A DNA stretch of 64,000 bases from Anoxybacillus ayderensis. GTDB taxonomy: Bacteria; Bacillota; Bacilli; Bacillales; Anoxybacillaceae. The first letter of the stretch is position 1, and each line of letters starts with the position of its first letter. The stretch is from NCBI RefSeq assembly GCF_000833605.1, contig NZ_JXTG01000001.1, forward strand, positions 263,312 to 327,311, given 5' to 3'. A program made the translations under genes and the position numbers. Under the pieces are notes generated by a model that saw only the letters and a list, made by a program, of their open reading frames with translations, did no database searches and was not told the origin of the DNA. Below are positions 17,877 to 27,532 of this stretch, piece after piece.

Positions 17877-19424
17877 GTGACTGTACCATACAAACATGAA
17901 CCGTTTACAAACTTTGCAATTGAGCAAGAAGCAGATGCGTTTCGTCAAGCGCTTGCTTATGTTGAAACACAGCTTGGACAAGCGTATCCAATCATTATTG
18001 GAGGAAAACGAATCGTTACGGAAGAGAAAGTTGTGTCAGTGAATCCAGCGAATAAACAACAAGTGGTTGGGGTCGTCTCAAAAGCGACGAAAGCGCTCGC
18101 TGATAAAGCAATGCAAGCGGCACTTTCTGCATTTGAAACGTGGAAGCGCGTATCGCCAAAGGTGCGCGCCGATGTGTTGCTGCGCGCAGCAGCGATGTTA
18201 AGAAGAAGAAAACATGAATTTTCTGCATGGCTAGTGAAAGAAGTCGGTAAACCGTGGAAAGAAGCAGATGCTGATACAGCGGAAGCGATTGACTTTTTAG
18301 AATATTACGCGAGACAAATGATTTCTCTTGCGGAAGGTGTACCTGTGCTCAGCCGTTCCGGAGAGTCAAACCGATTTTTTTATGTGCCGCTTGGTGTCGG
18401 ATTAATTATTTCACCGTTTAATTTCCCACTTGCGATTATGGCTGGAACGACGGTTGCTGCCATTGTGACAGGAAACACGGTCATTTTGCGACCATCCGAT
18501 CGCGCCCCAATTGTTGCTGCAAAGTTTGTTGAGCTGATGGAAGAGGCCGGTCTCCCTCAAGGAGTATTAAACTATTTGCCGGGAGGAGAAGCAGAGGTCG
18601 GAGAATATATTGTCGAACATCCGCAAACACGCTTCATTTCTTTTACAGGATCGCGCGCCGTTGGATGTCGCATTTATGAACGGGCAGCGATCGTTCAACC
18701 AGGACAAAAATGGTTGAAGCGTGTCATCGCAGAAATGGGTGGAAAAGATGCGATTATCATTGATCGGGATGCGGATCTTGAATTAGCAGCGCAATCGATC
18801 GTTGCTTCCGCATTCGGTTTTTCCGGGCAAAAATGCTCGGCATGCTCGCGTGCTATCGTTCTTGAAGATGTATATGACGAAGTGCTTGCGCGCGTCGTTG
18901 CGTTAACAAAGCAATTAAAGGTCGGCAATCCACAAGAGCAAAGCACGTTTATGGGACCTGTCATTGATCAAGTATCGTACGATAAAATTATGGGCTATAT
19001 CGAAATTGGCAAGCAAGAAGGGAAGCTCATGACGGGGGGCGAAGGAGACGATACGACGGGATTTTTTATTCAGCCAACCATTTTTGCAGACGTCGCACCA
19101 ACTGCGCGAATCATGCAAGAAGAAATTTTTGGTCCGGTCGTTGCGTTTACGAAAGTGCGTACGTTTGATGAAGCGCTTGAAGTGGCGAACAATACAGATT
19201 ACGGATTAACAGGGGCAGTCATTTCAAACAATCGTGCTCATTTAGAAAAAGCGCGCGAACAGTTTCATGTTGGGAATTTATATTTTAATCGCGGTTGTAC
19301 TGGAGCGATTGTCGGCTATCATCCGTTTGGTGGGTTTAACATGTCAGGAACAGATTCTAAAGCAGGTGGTCCAGACTATTTATTGCTCCATATGCAAGCA
19401 AAAACAGTCAGTGAAATGTTTTAA
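17877..19424 (+). CDS. putC: 1-pyrroline-5-carboxylate dehydrogenase
   Basis: The enzyme oxidises glutamate semialdehyde/pyrroline-5-carboxylate to glutamate with NAD, the second step of proline breakdown. The 515-aa aldehyde dehydrogenase shows the general-base glutamate in VIAEMGGKD and the nucleophilic cysteine in [11 protein letters not shown], with [12 protein letters not shown] and the C-terminal [17 protein letters not shown] of the RocA/PutC group. GTG 17877 lies 9 nt after GAAAGGA and gives exactly the 515-residue length of B. subtilis PutC; ATG 17871 is only 3 nt away from the ribosome site. Confidence 0.94.
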   Translation: MTVPYKHEPFTNFAIEQEADAFRQALAYVETQLGQAYPIIIGGKRIVTEEKVVSVNPANKQQVVGVVSKATKALADKAMQAALSAFETWKRVSPKVRADVLLRAAAMLRRRKHEFSAWLVKEVGKPWKEADADTAEAIDFLEYYARQMISLAEGVPVLSRSGESNRFFYVPLGVGLIISPFNFPLAIMAGTTVAAIVTGNTVILRPSDRAPIVAAKFVELMEEAGLPQGVLNYLPGGEAEVGEYIVEHPQTRFISFTGSRAVGCRIYERAAIVQPGQKWLKRVIAEMGGKDAIIIDRDADLELAAQSIVASAFGFSGQKCSACSRAIVLEDVYDEVLARVVALTKQLKVGNPQEQSTFMGPVIDQVSYDKIMGYIEIGKQEGKLMTGGEGDDTTGFFIQPTIFADVAPTARIMQEEIFGPVVAFTKVRTFDEALEVANNTDYGLTGAVISNNRAHLEKAREQFHVGNLYFNRGCTGAIVGYHPFGGFNMSGTDSKAGGPDYLLLHMQAKTVSEMF

Positions 19425-19438
19425 AAGGGGGAATGGCC

Positions 19439-20353
19439 ATGCTTGCGCAACTATCGAAAAACATTTTTTTATACGCTTCACAAAGTAAAATGTTAAATCA
19501 AGCAGCGAAAAAATGGGGGCTCCGTTTCGGAGCTTCCCAAGTTGTTGCAGGGGAAACGATTGAAAGCGCTATCAAAAAAGTACGTGAACTAAATGAAAAA
19601 GGGCTCGTTTGTACGCTCGATCATTTAGGAGAGTTCGTTTCAAGTCGCGAAGAAGCTATTGAAGCGACACAATATAACATCCGCACATTAGAAGCTATCC
19701 ATCGTGCAGGTGTTCAAAGCAACTTGTCCGTCAAATTGACGCAGCTTGGGCTTGATATTGACTTTGATTTTTGCTTAAACAACATGCGTCAAATTGTTGA
19801 AACGGCGAAAAGATATAACAACTTCGTGCGCATCGATATGGAAGATTCAGCGCATTGCCAAGCGACGCTCGATTTATTACACGAACTACGCCGCACGTAC
19901 GACAACGTTGGAACTGTCATTCAAGCATATTTATATCGCGCTGAACAAGATGTAAAAGATTTAAAAGGAGTATCGCTTCGTTTAGTGAAAGGAGCGTATA
20001 AAGAGTCGCCAGAAGTGGCGTTTCAAGAGAAACAACAAATTGATGAAAACTACATGAATATTATTCGTCTTCACTTATTAAGCGGAAGTTATACAGCGAT
20101 TGCCACACATGATCATCATATTATTGAAAAAGTAAAAAAGTTTGCGAAAGAAAATAATATTCCGCGTAATCAATTTGAGTTTCAAATGTTATATGGCTTT
20201 CGAACAGATATGCAACAACAGCTTGCAAAAGAAGGCTATACAATGCGCGTATACGTTCCATTCGGAAACGATTGGTTTGGCTATTTCATGCGCCGATTAG
20301 CAGAACGTCCACAAAACGTCGCGTTCGCATTAAAAGGCTTTTTTGGAAAATAA
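19439..20353 (+). CDS. putB: Proline dehydrogenase (FAD-dependent)
   Basis: This 304-aa FAD-dependent beta/alpha-barrel enzyme oxidises proline to pyrroline-5-carboxylate, handing electrons to the quinone pool. It shows SVKLTQLGLDID, VRIDMEDSAHC, RLVKGAYKE and the C-terminal RVYVPFG-x-W motif that binds substrate. ATG 19439 is preferred over 19433 because AGGGGG lies about 8 nt before it. The gap to putC is 14 bp, so the two enzymes are co-transcribed. Confidence 0.94.
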   Translation: MLAQLSKNIFLYASQSKMLNQAAKKWGLRFGASQVVAGETIESAIKKVRELNEKGLVCTLDHLGEFVSSREEAIEATQYNIRTLEAIHRAGVQSNLSVKLTQLGLDIDFDFCLNNMRQIVETAKRYNNFVRIDMEDSAHCQATLDLLHELRRTYDNVGTVIQAYLYRAEQDVKDLKGVSLRLVKGAYKESPEVAFQEKQQIDENYMNIIRLHLLSGSYTAIATHDHHIIEKVKKFAKENNIPRNQFEFQMLYGFRTDMQQQLAKEGYTMRVYVPFGNDWFGYFMRRLAERPQNVAFALKGFFGK

Positions 20354-20438
20354 TTTTTTGTACAAATTGTGAACATATTTTAGTATAATGATACGTACAA
20401 AGGGGTTTTTATAGACAACAAAGGAAGGGGAGATTGTT

Positions 20439-21896
20439 TTGGTTATTACATCTGTCGTTTTGTATATGGTAGGGATGTTATTCATCGGGTATTGGGCGTA
20501 TAAACGGACATCGAACTTGTCTGATTATATGTTAGGCGGACGAACGCTCGGTCCAGCAGTGACCGCGTTAAGCGCCGGAGCATCGGATATGAGCGGTTGG
20601 TTGTTGCTTGGGTTGCCGGGAGCGATGTATGCGCAAGGGTTGAGCGCTTCATGGATTGTGATCGGATTAGCTCTTGGAGCGTATGCGAACTGGTTATACG
20701 TTGCTCCACGTTTACGAGTATATACGGAAGTAGCGAACGATTCGATTACGATTCCGTCGTTTTTAGAAAACCGTTTCGGTGATACATCGAAGTTACTGCG
20801 TCTCGTTTCCGGATTCGTCATTATGATTTTCTTTACGTTTTACGTTTCTTCTGGTCTCGTTTCTGGTGGGGTCATGTTTAAAAATTCGTTTGGTACAGAT
20901 TATCATACAGGATTATGGATTGTAGCTGGTGTTGTTGTCGCGTACACATTATTCGGGGGATTTTTAGCGGTCAGTTGGACGGACTTTGTGCAAGGACTCA
21001 TTATGTTTATTGCGCTTATTCTCGTGCCGGTTGTGACGCTTATGCACATTGGGGGAATTACGGAGACAACGACAACGATTCGCGATATAGATCCGAACTT
21101 GCTTGATTTGTTTAAAGGGACGAGCGTTGTCGGTATCATCTCGCTATTTGCATGGGGACTTGGCTATTTCGGCCAGCCGCACATTATTGTTCGTTTTATG
21201 GCGATTTCCTCGGTGAAAGAAATGAAACAAGCGCGCCGCATTGGAATGGGCTGGATGATCTTTTCGTCTGTCGGTGCGATGTTAACAGGTCTTTTTGGAA
21301 TCGCTTACTTTAAACGAGCAGGCATGACGTTAGAAGATCCAGAAACAGTATTTATTAAACTCGGGGAAATTTTATTCCATCCGCTTATTACAGGATTTTT
21401 ACTTGCAGCGATTTTAGCGGCAATTATGAGTACGATTTCATCTCAATTGCTAGTGACATCTAGTTCACTAACGGAAGATTTATATAAAATTTTATTCCGT
21501 CGCTCAGCGTCTGATAAAGAGCTTGTATTTGTCGGTCGCTTATCTGTCCTACTTGTATCGATTGTTGCCTTGTTGCTCGCATACGAGCAAAATAATACCA
21601 TTTTAAATCTTGTCGGTTATGCATGGGCAGGATTTGGGGCTTCATTCGGTCCTGTGATTATATTAAGTTTATACTGGCGCCGTATGACAAAATGGGGAGC
21701 GCTTGCGGGGATGATTGCAGGGGCAACGACAGTCATCATCTGGGCGAATTCTTCATATGCAAGCGTCATGTACGAAATGGTGCCGGGCTTTATCGCTAGT
21801 TTTATTGCCGTAATTATCGTCAGCTTATTGACAGTTACACCTGAAAAACGCGTGACAGAGCAATTTGATACGTTTAAACGTACGATTTCATCATAA
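20439..21896 (+). CDS. putP: Sodium/proline symporter
   Basis: This 485-aa member of the sodium:solute symporter family is the high-affinity proline importer feeding PutB and PutC. About 13 membrane segments are visible. The early DYMLGGRTLGPAVTALSAGASDMSGWLLLG stretch carries the PutP sodium/proline signature and WGLGYFGQPHIIVRFMA is diagnostic. The start is TTG 20439 after GGAAGGGGAG. The 85-bp gap before it has a TATAAT at 20391, suggesting an additional promoter. Confidence 0.94.
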   Translation: MVITSVVLYMVGMLFIGYWAYKRTSNLSDYMLGGRTLGPAVTALSAGASDMSGWLLLGLPGAMYAQGLSASWIVIGLALGAYANWLYVAPRLRVYTEVANDSITIPSFLENRFGDTSKLLRLVSGFVIMIFFTFYVSSGLVSGGVMFKNSFGTDYHTGLWIVAGVVVAYTLFGGFLAVSWTDFVQGLIMFIALILVPVVTLMHIGGITETTTTIRDIDPNLLDLFKGTSVVGIISLFAWGLGYFGQPHIIVRFMAISSVKEMKQARRIGMGWMIFSSVGAMLTGLFGIAYFKRAGMTLEDPETVFIKLGEILFHPLITGFLLAAILAAIMSTISSQLLVTSSSLTEDLYKILFRRSASDKELVFVGRLSVLLVSIVALLLAYEQNNTILNLVGYAWAGFGASFGPVIILSLYWRRMTKWGALAGMIAGATTVIIWANSSYASVMYEMVPGFIASFIAVIIVSLLTVTPEKRVTEQFDTFKRTISS

Positions 21897-21898
21897 GA

Positions 21899-21927
21899 AA
21901 AAGGTGTCCGAACAGGGCACCTTTTTA
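21899..21927 (+). terminator. Intrinsic terminator after putP
   Basis: AAAAGGTGTC/GGGCACCTTTTT form a stem around CGAACA with a T run, closing the put operon. Confidence 0.8.
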
Positions 21928-22082
21928 CGTTGAAAACTGTCGGATCGCTCGTTTCATTGCAAAAGAAATGATTCCGTCTATTGTTTTTTTATAAAACTAT
22001 GTTCTAAATCATCAACAAACAAAGTAAAAAAGGATTTTTCGTCTATTTGTAGAAAAGAAATACATGAAAGGGGAGTGGGGAA

Positions 22083-23087
22083 GTGAGAAACATATATATT
22101 TTTGTATGTGTCTGTCTGTTTTTATTTGCCCAACCAGCTTGGGCACAAGGAGAAACGAGCATTACATTAAGCGCCGCTGGCGATGTGACGCTTGGTCGCG
22201 ATGAAAACTATGGCTATACATATTCGTTTGATCATGAAGCGAAAAAAAATGGCCTTGCTTTTTTTACAAAATATATTGAACCGATTTTTAAGCAAGATGA
22301 TTTTACAACCGTCAATTTGGAAACAACGTTAACAAACGCAACGCAAAAAGCGGAGAAAAAGTTTCGTTTTCGAGGCGATCCGTCGTATGTCAACGTTTTA
22401 ACGCGCGCGAGCATTGAAGGGGTCAATCTTGCGAATAATCATACGTTAGACTATGGACAAAAAGGATATATAGATACGATTGCTACGTTAAAACGAGCGA
22501 ATGTCGGATATTTTGGGAACGGAGTACAGCTTGTGAAGACCGTTAAAGGAGTAAAAATTGGTGCGCTCGGCTATAAAGGATGGAGCGATACGAAGGCGGT
22601 ACGAAAGCAAATTGCAAACGACATAAATTCCCTACGAAAACAAGGAGTCCAAATCATTCTCGTTCATTTCCATTGGGGTGACGAGCGAAGCTATATGCCA
22701 AATAACCCGCAAAAAGCGTTAGGGAGATTTGCGATCGATAGCGGAGCAGATCTTGTCGTTGGTCATCATCCGCACGTCATTCAAGGAATAGAGCAATATA
22801 AAGGGAAAATGATCGTTTATAGCTTAGGTAATTTTATGTTTGGAGGCAATAAAAATCCGAGCGATAAAGATACGTTCGTTTATCAACAAACATTTTATTT
22901 TGTTAACGGCCAAAAACAGCCGAAAACAACGATTCGCATCATTCCATTTTGCATCTCATCTGTCACGACGCGAAACAACTATCAACCGATTCCACTTCAA
23001 GGAAAAGAAGCAAGTCGCGTAAAAGAAAAAATCGTCAATTTATCAGCAAAAATTAATAAACCAACATGGCTCGTATATGAAAAATAA
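22083..23087 (+). CDS. CapA-family (PGA_cap) metallophosphatase-like protein
   Basis: This 334-aa protein has an N-terminal signal peptide ending near AWAQ. The PGA_cap fold is shown by AAGDVTLGRDEN, FTTVNLETTLT, ANNHTLDYGQKGY, LVHFHWGDERSY and VVGHHPHVIQG, which carry the metallophosphoesterase-like metal ligands. CapA proteins take part in poly-gamma-glutamate or capsule export, but single-gene homologues without capB/capC, as here, have no defined role. GTG 22083 follows AAAGGGGAGTGGGG. It is expected to be exported or membrane-attached. Confidence 0.85.
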   Translation: MRNIYIFVCVCLFLFAQPAWAQGETSITLSAAGDVTLGRDENYGYTYSFDHEAKKNGLAFFTKYIEPIFKQDDFTTVNLETTLTNATQKAEKKFRFRGDPSYVNVLTRASIEGVNLANNHTLDYGQKGYIDTIATLKRANVGYFGNGVQLVKTVKGVKIGALGYKGWSDTKAVRKQIANDINSLRKQGVQIILVHFHWGDERSYMPNNPQKALGRFAIDSGADLVVGHHPHVIQGIEQYKGKMIVYSLGNFMFGGNKNPSDKDTFVYQQTFYFVNGQKQPKTTIRIIPFCISSVTTRNNYQPIPLQGKEASRVKEKIVNLSAKINKPTWLVYEK

Positions 23088-23117
23088 AGTATAATGGAAA
23101 GAAAAGGAGTTGATTTT

Positions 23118-23237
23118 ATGTACATCGGGGACATTGTATTTCAACTCGTGATGCTCGGTACGTTGCTTGGGGTTTTTGCTGTATTCGTTTTTGGTGCTGT
23201 ATGGTTGACAAGGTCTATAAAGGGAAAAAGAGGGTAA
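23118..23237 (+). CDS. Small single-span membrane protein (DUF4083-like)
   Basis: This is a 39-codon gene behind AAAGGAG, with one long hydrophobic helix (residues 6-31) and a basic C-terminal tail (SIKGKRG). The size and pattern resemble the DUF4083 small proteins of Bacillus, but that is a judgement from composition. It is followed by a bidirectional terminator shared with the converging zinc-ribbon gene. Confidence 0.6.
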   Translation: MYIGDIVFQLVMLGTLLGVFAVFVFGAVWLTRSIKGKRG

Positions 23238-23252
23238 AATTTATTTTAGATG

Positions 23253-23281
23253 ATTAAAACCGAGCGATATGCTCGGTTTTA
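23253..23281. terminator. Bidirectional terminator between converging genes
   Basis: AAAACCGAGC and GCTCGGTTTT pair around GATAT. There are A and T runs on both sides, so it can serve the + strand small gene and the - strand gene. Confidence 0.8.
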
Positions 23282-23653
23282 TAATGCCTTTCCGCAAGAT
23301 GGACAAAAGCGAAAATCTGTTTGTACGTTTGTTCCGCAGTATGGACAAAACTTCCCTTCTTCATGATGGGCGAAGCGAGCATTTAGCGGATCTTTTTCTT
23401 CATTTTCTTCAACGATATCGACGATGGACATCCGTTCTTTCCCTGTGGCGTTTTTATAATGATATACCGCCTGAAAAATACCGATGCCAATAACGATCAG
23501 TCCGAAAAAAGGAAAGAGTTGTGTTCCTGCAATTGGAGATTCTTTTGTAATGGAAAAAGTCATAAACGTCCAAAATATGCCGAATAAAATGGTGGCGATA
23601 CTGCCAATAAATCCTTGTATGGACGGTCCACGGCCAGGTTTTATACTTTTCAT
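23279..23653 (-). CDS. Membrane protein with C-terminal double zinc ribbon
   Basis: This 124-aa protein has two predicted membrane helices (about residues 14-34 and 45-62) followed by a cytoplasmic tail ending in a zinc ribbon with two CxxC pairs (FCPYCGTN and FCPSCGKAL). The topology is typical of small zinc-ribbon membrane proteins of Bacillaceae without assigned function. GGAGG lies just upstream of the ATG on the - strand. It converges on the small gene at 23118. Confidence 0.8.
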   Translation of the reverse strand: MKSIKPGRGPSIQGFIGSIATILFGIFWTFMTFSITKESPIAGTQLFPFFGLIVIGIGIFQAVYHYKNATGKERMSIVDIVEENEEKDPLNARFAHHEEGKFCPYCGTNVQTDFRFCPSCGKAL

Positions 23654-23811
23654 GTGTATTCCTCCAATTTGTTTGATACATCCATTATATACAAGAAATA
23701 GAGGAAGTTCATGTTGTTTTTAAATAAAAGGAGTAGAATGTATGCTAGAATGAGTGTGGATGCCATAAAATATATGGTAAGCATCATGGAACAGGAGGAG
23801 GGTTTTATGAT

Positions 23812-24474
23812 ATGTCATTATCATCATTAAGGCGTGAAGCGAGGAAAGCATTGAAAGGAAAATGGGGGAGTGCGGTGCTTCTCATACTTGTTTATGCCCT
23901 TGTAACGATGGTTGTTCCTTTCAGTGTTGAGGTTGTGTTTAGTGGAGGATGGGAAGCGTGGCTTTATCAAGAAACTGTACCGACATCAGCCTCGATTGTA
24001 AGCATGTTCGTTTCGTTTGCACTTATCCCGCTTAGTGTCGTCTTGTATTGGTTGTTTTTAGATGCGTATCGCAATGAGCCTATTCGTATCGCTCCGCTAT
24101 TTACTGTTTATCAAAACGGAAAATTAACTTTAAAGCTGATTGGTACTTCGCTTTTATTCGGGCTTTTCGTCTTTTTATGGAGTTTATTGCTCATCATCCC
24201 GGGAATTATTAAATCGTTATCTTACTCACAAACGTTCTTTCTCTTAAAAGATCATCCAGAGTACAGTGCACTTCAAGCGATTAGCGAAAGTAAAAAACGA
24301 ATGAAAGGGTATAAAGGAAAGCTATTTTTACTATATTTGAGCTTTATCGGTTGGGGACTTCTCTCGATCCTCACGTTTGGTATCGGATTTTTATGGCTCG
24401 TCCCATACATCTACACATCGCTTGCTGCGTTTTACGATCAATTTATTCGTACGCAAGAAGCACCGGCTGAATAA
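23812..24474 (+). CDS. DUF975 family integral membrane protein
   Basis: This 220-aa protein begins LSSLRREARKALKGKWGSAVLL, the signature of DUF975 proteins, followed by four to five membrane segments and the family motif SYSQTFFLLKDHPEYSALQAISESKKRMKGYKG near residue 140. The function is unknown. ATG 23812 follows AGGAGGAGGG; another ATG at 23807 is out of frame. It has its own terminator. Confidence 0.85.
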   Translation: MSLSSLRREARKALKGKWGSAVLLILVYALVTMVVPFSVEVVFSGGWEAWLYQETVPTSASIVSMFVSFALIPLSVVLYWLFLDAYRNEPIRIAPLFTVYQNGKLTLKLIGTSLLFGLFVFLWSLLLIIPGIIKSLSYSQTFFLLKDHPEYSALQAISESKKRMKGYKGKLFLLYLSFIGWGLLSILTFGIGFLWLVPYIYTSLAAFYDQFIRTQEAPAE

Positions 24475-24512
24475 AACGAACAAGGGCCCCCTTGTTCGTT
24501 TTATTTTTTTGA
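24473..24512 (+). terminator. Strong intrinsic terminator after the DUF975 gene
   Basis: ATAAAACGAACAAGGG pairs with CCCTTGTTCGTTTTAT across a very short loop, followed by T residues. It can also work on the other strand. Confidence 0.85.
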
Positions 24513-24574
24513 AATAAAACTAGTAAAATATCAAATTGTTTTGTAAAATCATTAAAGAAAGAATATTGTTTCTT

Positions 24575-24583
24575 TTTGTCGAA
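24575..24583 (+). promoter_or_regulatory. Perfect 0A-box-like sequence upstream of mqo
   Basis: TTTGTCGAA equals the B. subtilis Spo0A-binding box core (TGTCGAA). It lies about 145 bp before mqo. A single 7-mer match is expected by chance several times per 64 kb, so the meaning is uncertain. Confidence 0.3.
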
Positions 24584-24726
24584 CAGATAAAAGTGCAGAG
24601 TCTTTTTGATTTAACGATATAGCCACGTTTGTAAAATAAACAATAATAGTGACATACTATAATTGAAATGTGTTATAATAAATACGGAGAAGTTTTTGAT
24701 CGAATTGATGGGATTTAGGGGGTCCA

Positions 24727-26220
24727 ATGATGAAAACAGATGTCATTTTAATTGGTGCGGGGATTATGAGTGCGACTTTAGGGACGTTGTTAAAAGAATT
24801 GGCACCAGAGTGGGATATTGCGGTATTTGAAAGGTTAGACCAACCAGCAGATGAAAGTTCGAACGAATGGAACAATGCCGGAACCGGTCATGCCGCACTT
24901 TGTGAACTAAACTACACAGTAGAAAAAGCGGACGGATCAATTGACATAAGCAAAGCGATTAAAATTAACGAACAATTTCAAGAGTCGCTACAATTTTGGT
25001 CTTATCTTGTTCAAAATAAGCGCATTCGCGACCCGAAGGACTTTATTATGCCTATTCCACATATGAGTTTCGTACAAGGGGAAGAAAACGTCGCGTTTTT
25101 GAGAAAGCGCTTTGAACAGATGGCTAATCATCCGTTATTTAAAGGGATGGAGTTTTCTGACGATCCGCAAAAATTAGAAGAGTGGATTCCGCTGATGATG
25201 GAAGATCGTATCGTTACTGAACCGATTGCAGCAACAAGAATTGAAGCGGGAACGGACGTGAATTTCGGGGCTTTAACACGCATGTTATTTGAGCATTTAG
25301 AACATAAGCATGTGAATTTGTATTATAAACATCATGTTGAAGATATGAAACGAACAAGTGATAACTTATGGGAAGTAAAAGTACGCAATTTAGCGACAGG
25401 GGAAGTTGACGTTCACACAGCGAAGTTCGTCTTTATCGGGGCAGGCGGCGGCAGCTTGCATTTACTACAAAAATCCGGCATCCCTGAAGGAAAAGGAATC
25501 GGTGGATTCCCGGTAAGTGGGCTGTTTATGGTGTGCAACAATCCAGACATTATCGAGCAACATCATGCGAAAGTGTACGGAAAAGCGAAAGTTGGTGCAC
25601 CGCCGATGTCTGTCCCGCATTTAGATACGAGATTCATAGGCAATGAGAAAATGTTATTATTTGGACCGTTCGCTGGGTTTTCACCAAAGTTTTTAAAGAA
25701 CGGTTCGATATTCGACTTAATTACGTCTGTCAAACCGCACAACGTGCTGACAATGCTTGCGGCAGGGGCGAAAAACATGGCACTTACAAAATATTTAATC
25801 GAACAAGTCATGTTATCAAAAGAACAACGCATGGAAGAATTGCGCGAATTTATCCCGAATGCGAAAAGCGAAGATTGGGATGTTATTATCGCTGGTCAGC
25901 GCGTGCAAGTCATTAAAGATACAGAAGCAGGTGGCAAAGGAACACTTCAATTCGGTACGGAAGTTGTTGCTGCACATGACGGCTCCGTTGCCGCTTTACT
26001 CGGTGCATCGCCAGGCGCTTCAACGGCTGTTCATGTCATGCTTGAAGTCATTGAAAAATGCTTCCCAAATGAGATGAAACAATGGGAACCAAAAATTAAA
26101 GAAATGATTCCTTCATACGGCGTGTCGCTGATGAAAAACGAAACACTTTTACGCGACGTACAAACGCTCGCTGCTCAAACGCTTGGCCTAAAAGAAAACA
26201 TGCCGCTCCAAATTGCATAA
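24727..26220 (+). CDS. mqo: Malate:quinone oxidoreductase
   Basis: This 497-aa FAD-dependent membrane-associated enzyme oxidises malate to oxaloacetate and reduces quinone, bypassing NAD-dependent malate dehydrogenase. It shows the FAD-binding [12 protein letters not shown] at the start, [21 protein letters not shown], and the family motifs [11 protein letters not shown] and [15 protein letters not shown]. Length is normal for the family. Tandem ATGs at 24727/24730 follow TTAGGGGGT. The 250-bp upstream region contains a perfect TTTGTCGAA (24575-24583) and TATAAT boxes near 24657 and 24674. Confidence 0.95.
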   Translation: MMKTDVILIGAGIMSATLGTLLKELAPEWDIAVFERLDQPADESSNEWNNAGTGHAALCELNYTVEKADGSIDISKAIKINEQFQESLQFWSYLVQNKRIRDPKDFIMPIPHMSFVQGEENVAFLRKRFEQMANHPLFKGMEFSDDPQKLEEWIPLMMEDRIVTEPIAATRIEAGTDVNFGALTRMLFEHLEHKHVNLYYKHHVEDMKRTSDNLWEVKVRNLATGEVDVHTAKFVFIGAGGGSLHLLQKSGIPEGKGIGGFPVSGLFMVCNNPDIIEQHHAKVYGKAKVGAPPMSVPHLDTRFIGNEKMLLFGPFAGFSPKFLKNGSIFDLITSVKPHNVLTMLAAGAKNMALTKYLIEQVMLSKEQRMEELREFIPNAKSEDWDVIIAGQRVQVIKDTEAGGKGTLQFGTEVVAAHDGSVAALLGASPGASTAVHVMLEVIEKCFPNEMKQWEPKIKEMIPSYGVSLMKNETLLRDVQTLAAQTLGLKENMPLQIA

Positions 26221-26224
26221 ATAC

Positions 26225-26258
26225 GAAAGGCAGAAGTCGGTGGACTTCTGTCTTTTTT
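26225..26258 (+). terminator. Intrinsic terminator after mqo
   Basis: AGGCAGAAGTC and GACTTCTGTCT pair around GGTG and are followed by TTTTT. In the roughly 270 bp after it, before oppD, I see no gene; there is an AT-rich stretch and a GACCATGGTC palindrome at 26392-26401. Confidence 0.85.
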
Positions 26259-26527
26259 CGTAGCGATCATGCATTTGTTGTAACGAGAAAAAAGGGGTTC
26301 TGTTTTTAGGTTTATCATCAAAATATGTACTTCTTTTTTAACAATATAAAAAAAGAGTAATGTGGAAGTAAAGTAGAGTTTTTCGTTTCCTGACCATGGT
26401 CGTTTTTACTTATCAAGTACAACTTATGGTGGAAATCCAAAAAATGTTGAAATAACAAAAAGATTGTAATAATATATTTTTATATAAAAATACATAATTT
26501 TCAGTTTATTCAATAGGAGGTGACTGC

Positions 26528-27532
26528 TTGTTGAAACGATCAGTGTTACAAATAGAAAGTTTGCGAGTTTCTTTCAGGATTCAAGATGAGTATTATGCAG
26601 CGGTGGATGATGTTTCGCTAACTGTTCACGAAAACGAGGTGCTTGCCATTGTCGGAGAGTCCGGATGTGGAAAAAGCGCGCTCGCTCTTTCGATTATCGG
26701 ATTACATCCGCCGGAACGGACGAAATTAGAAGGGGCTGTAGTATTTAAAGGAAAAAATCTTTTAACACAATCGGTACAAGCATTAAATCAAATTCGCGGA
26801 AAAGATATCGGCATGATTTTTCAAGATCCGCTGACGGCGTTAAATCCGCTTATGACTGTTGGCAAACAAATTGAAGAAAGCATGGACTATCACACCACAC
26901 TATCTACCGCTGAGAAACGAAATCGGACGCTAGAGTTGCTTGAGCACGTTGGCATTCCAAATCCGTCACAAACGTATGACCGTTATCCTCATGAATTATC
27001 AGGAGGAATGCGACAACGTATAGTCATTGCGATTGCGATTACTTGTAATCCAGCGCTACTCATTGCCGATGAACCGACGACGGCGTTAGATGTCACGATT
27101 CAAGCACAAATTATTCGCCTATTAAAAAACTTACAGCAACAACTCAACACAGGCATTCTTTTAATTACTCATGACTTAGGGGTAGTTGCCGAAATGGCAG
27201 ATCGGGTCGCCGTCATGTATGCAGGCGAAATTGTCGAGCTTGCGGATGTACATACGCTATTTACCCGCCCGTTGCACCCGTATACCCGTTCGTTACTGCA
27301 GTCCATCCCTTCCTTGCAAACTCCAAAAGAAACGCTTCATGTGATTCAGGGGATTGTTCCACCATTGACGAAACTTCCGAGAACTGGCTGCAGATTTCGA
27401 TCCAGAATTAGTTGGATTCATGAATCAAAACATGAGCCACATCCTATATTGCGCGAAGTCGAACCAAACCATTGGGTTCGTTGCACGTGTTACCAACATT
27501 TTTACTTTCCCGATGGGGGGGAAAAGGCATGA
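26528..27532 (+). CDS. oppD: Oligopeptide ABC transporter ATP-binding protein OppD/AppD
   Basis: This 334-aa ATPase of the peptide/nickel importer family has Walker A GESGCGKSALAL, signature ELSGGMRQRIVIA and Walker B LLIADEPTTALDVT. The C-terminal oligopeptide-specific extension (RPLHPYTRSLLQSIPS) normally carries Fe-S or cysteine residues; CRFRSR and RCTC near the end fit. The start is the first of two TTG codons (26528), 7 nt after AGGAGG. It overlaps oppF by ATGA. Confidence 0.93.
   Translation: MLKRSVLQIESLRVSFRIQDEYYAAVDDVSLTVHENEVLAIVGESGCGKSALALSIIGLHPPERTKLEGAVVFKGKNLLTQSVQALNQIRGKDIGMIFQDPLTALNPLMTVGKQIEESMDYHTTLSTAEKRNRTLELLEHVGIPNPSQTYDRYPHELSGGMRQRIVIAIAITCNPALLIADEPTTALDVTIQAQIIRLLKNLQQQLNTGILLITHDLGVVAEMADRVAVMYAGEIVELADVHTLFTRPLHPYTRSLLQSIPSLQTPKETLHVIQGIVPPLTKLPRTGCRFRSRISWIHESKHEPHPILREVEPNHWVRCTCYQHFYFPDGGEKA

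Noticed and set aside
21914-21990. Short - strand frame ending KTIDGIISFAMKRAIRQFST, protein-like
   Set aside because: It has no usable start codon (stops directly upstream), and it is only about 23 codons long. It could be a gene relic but cannot be supported.
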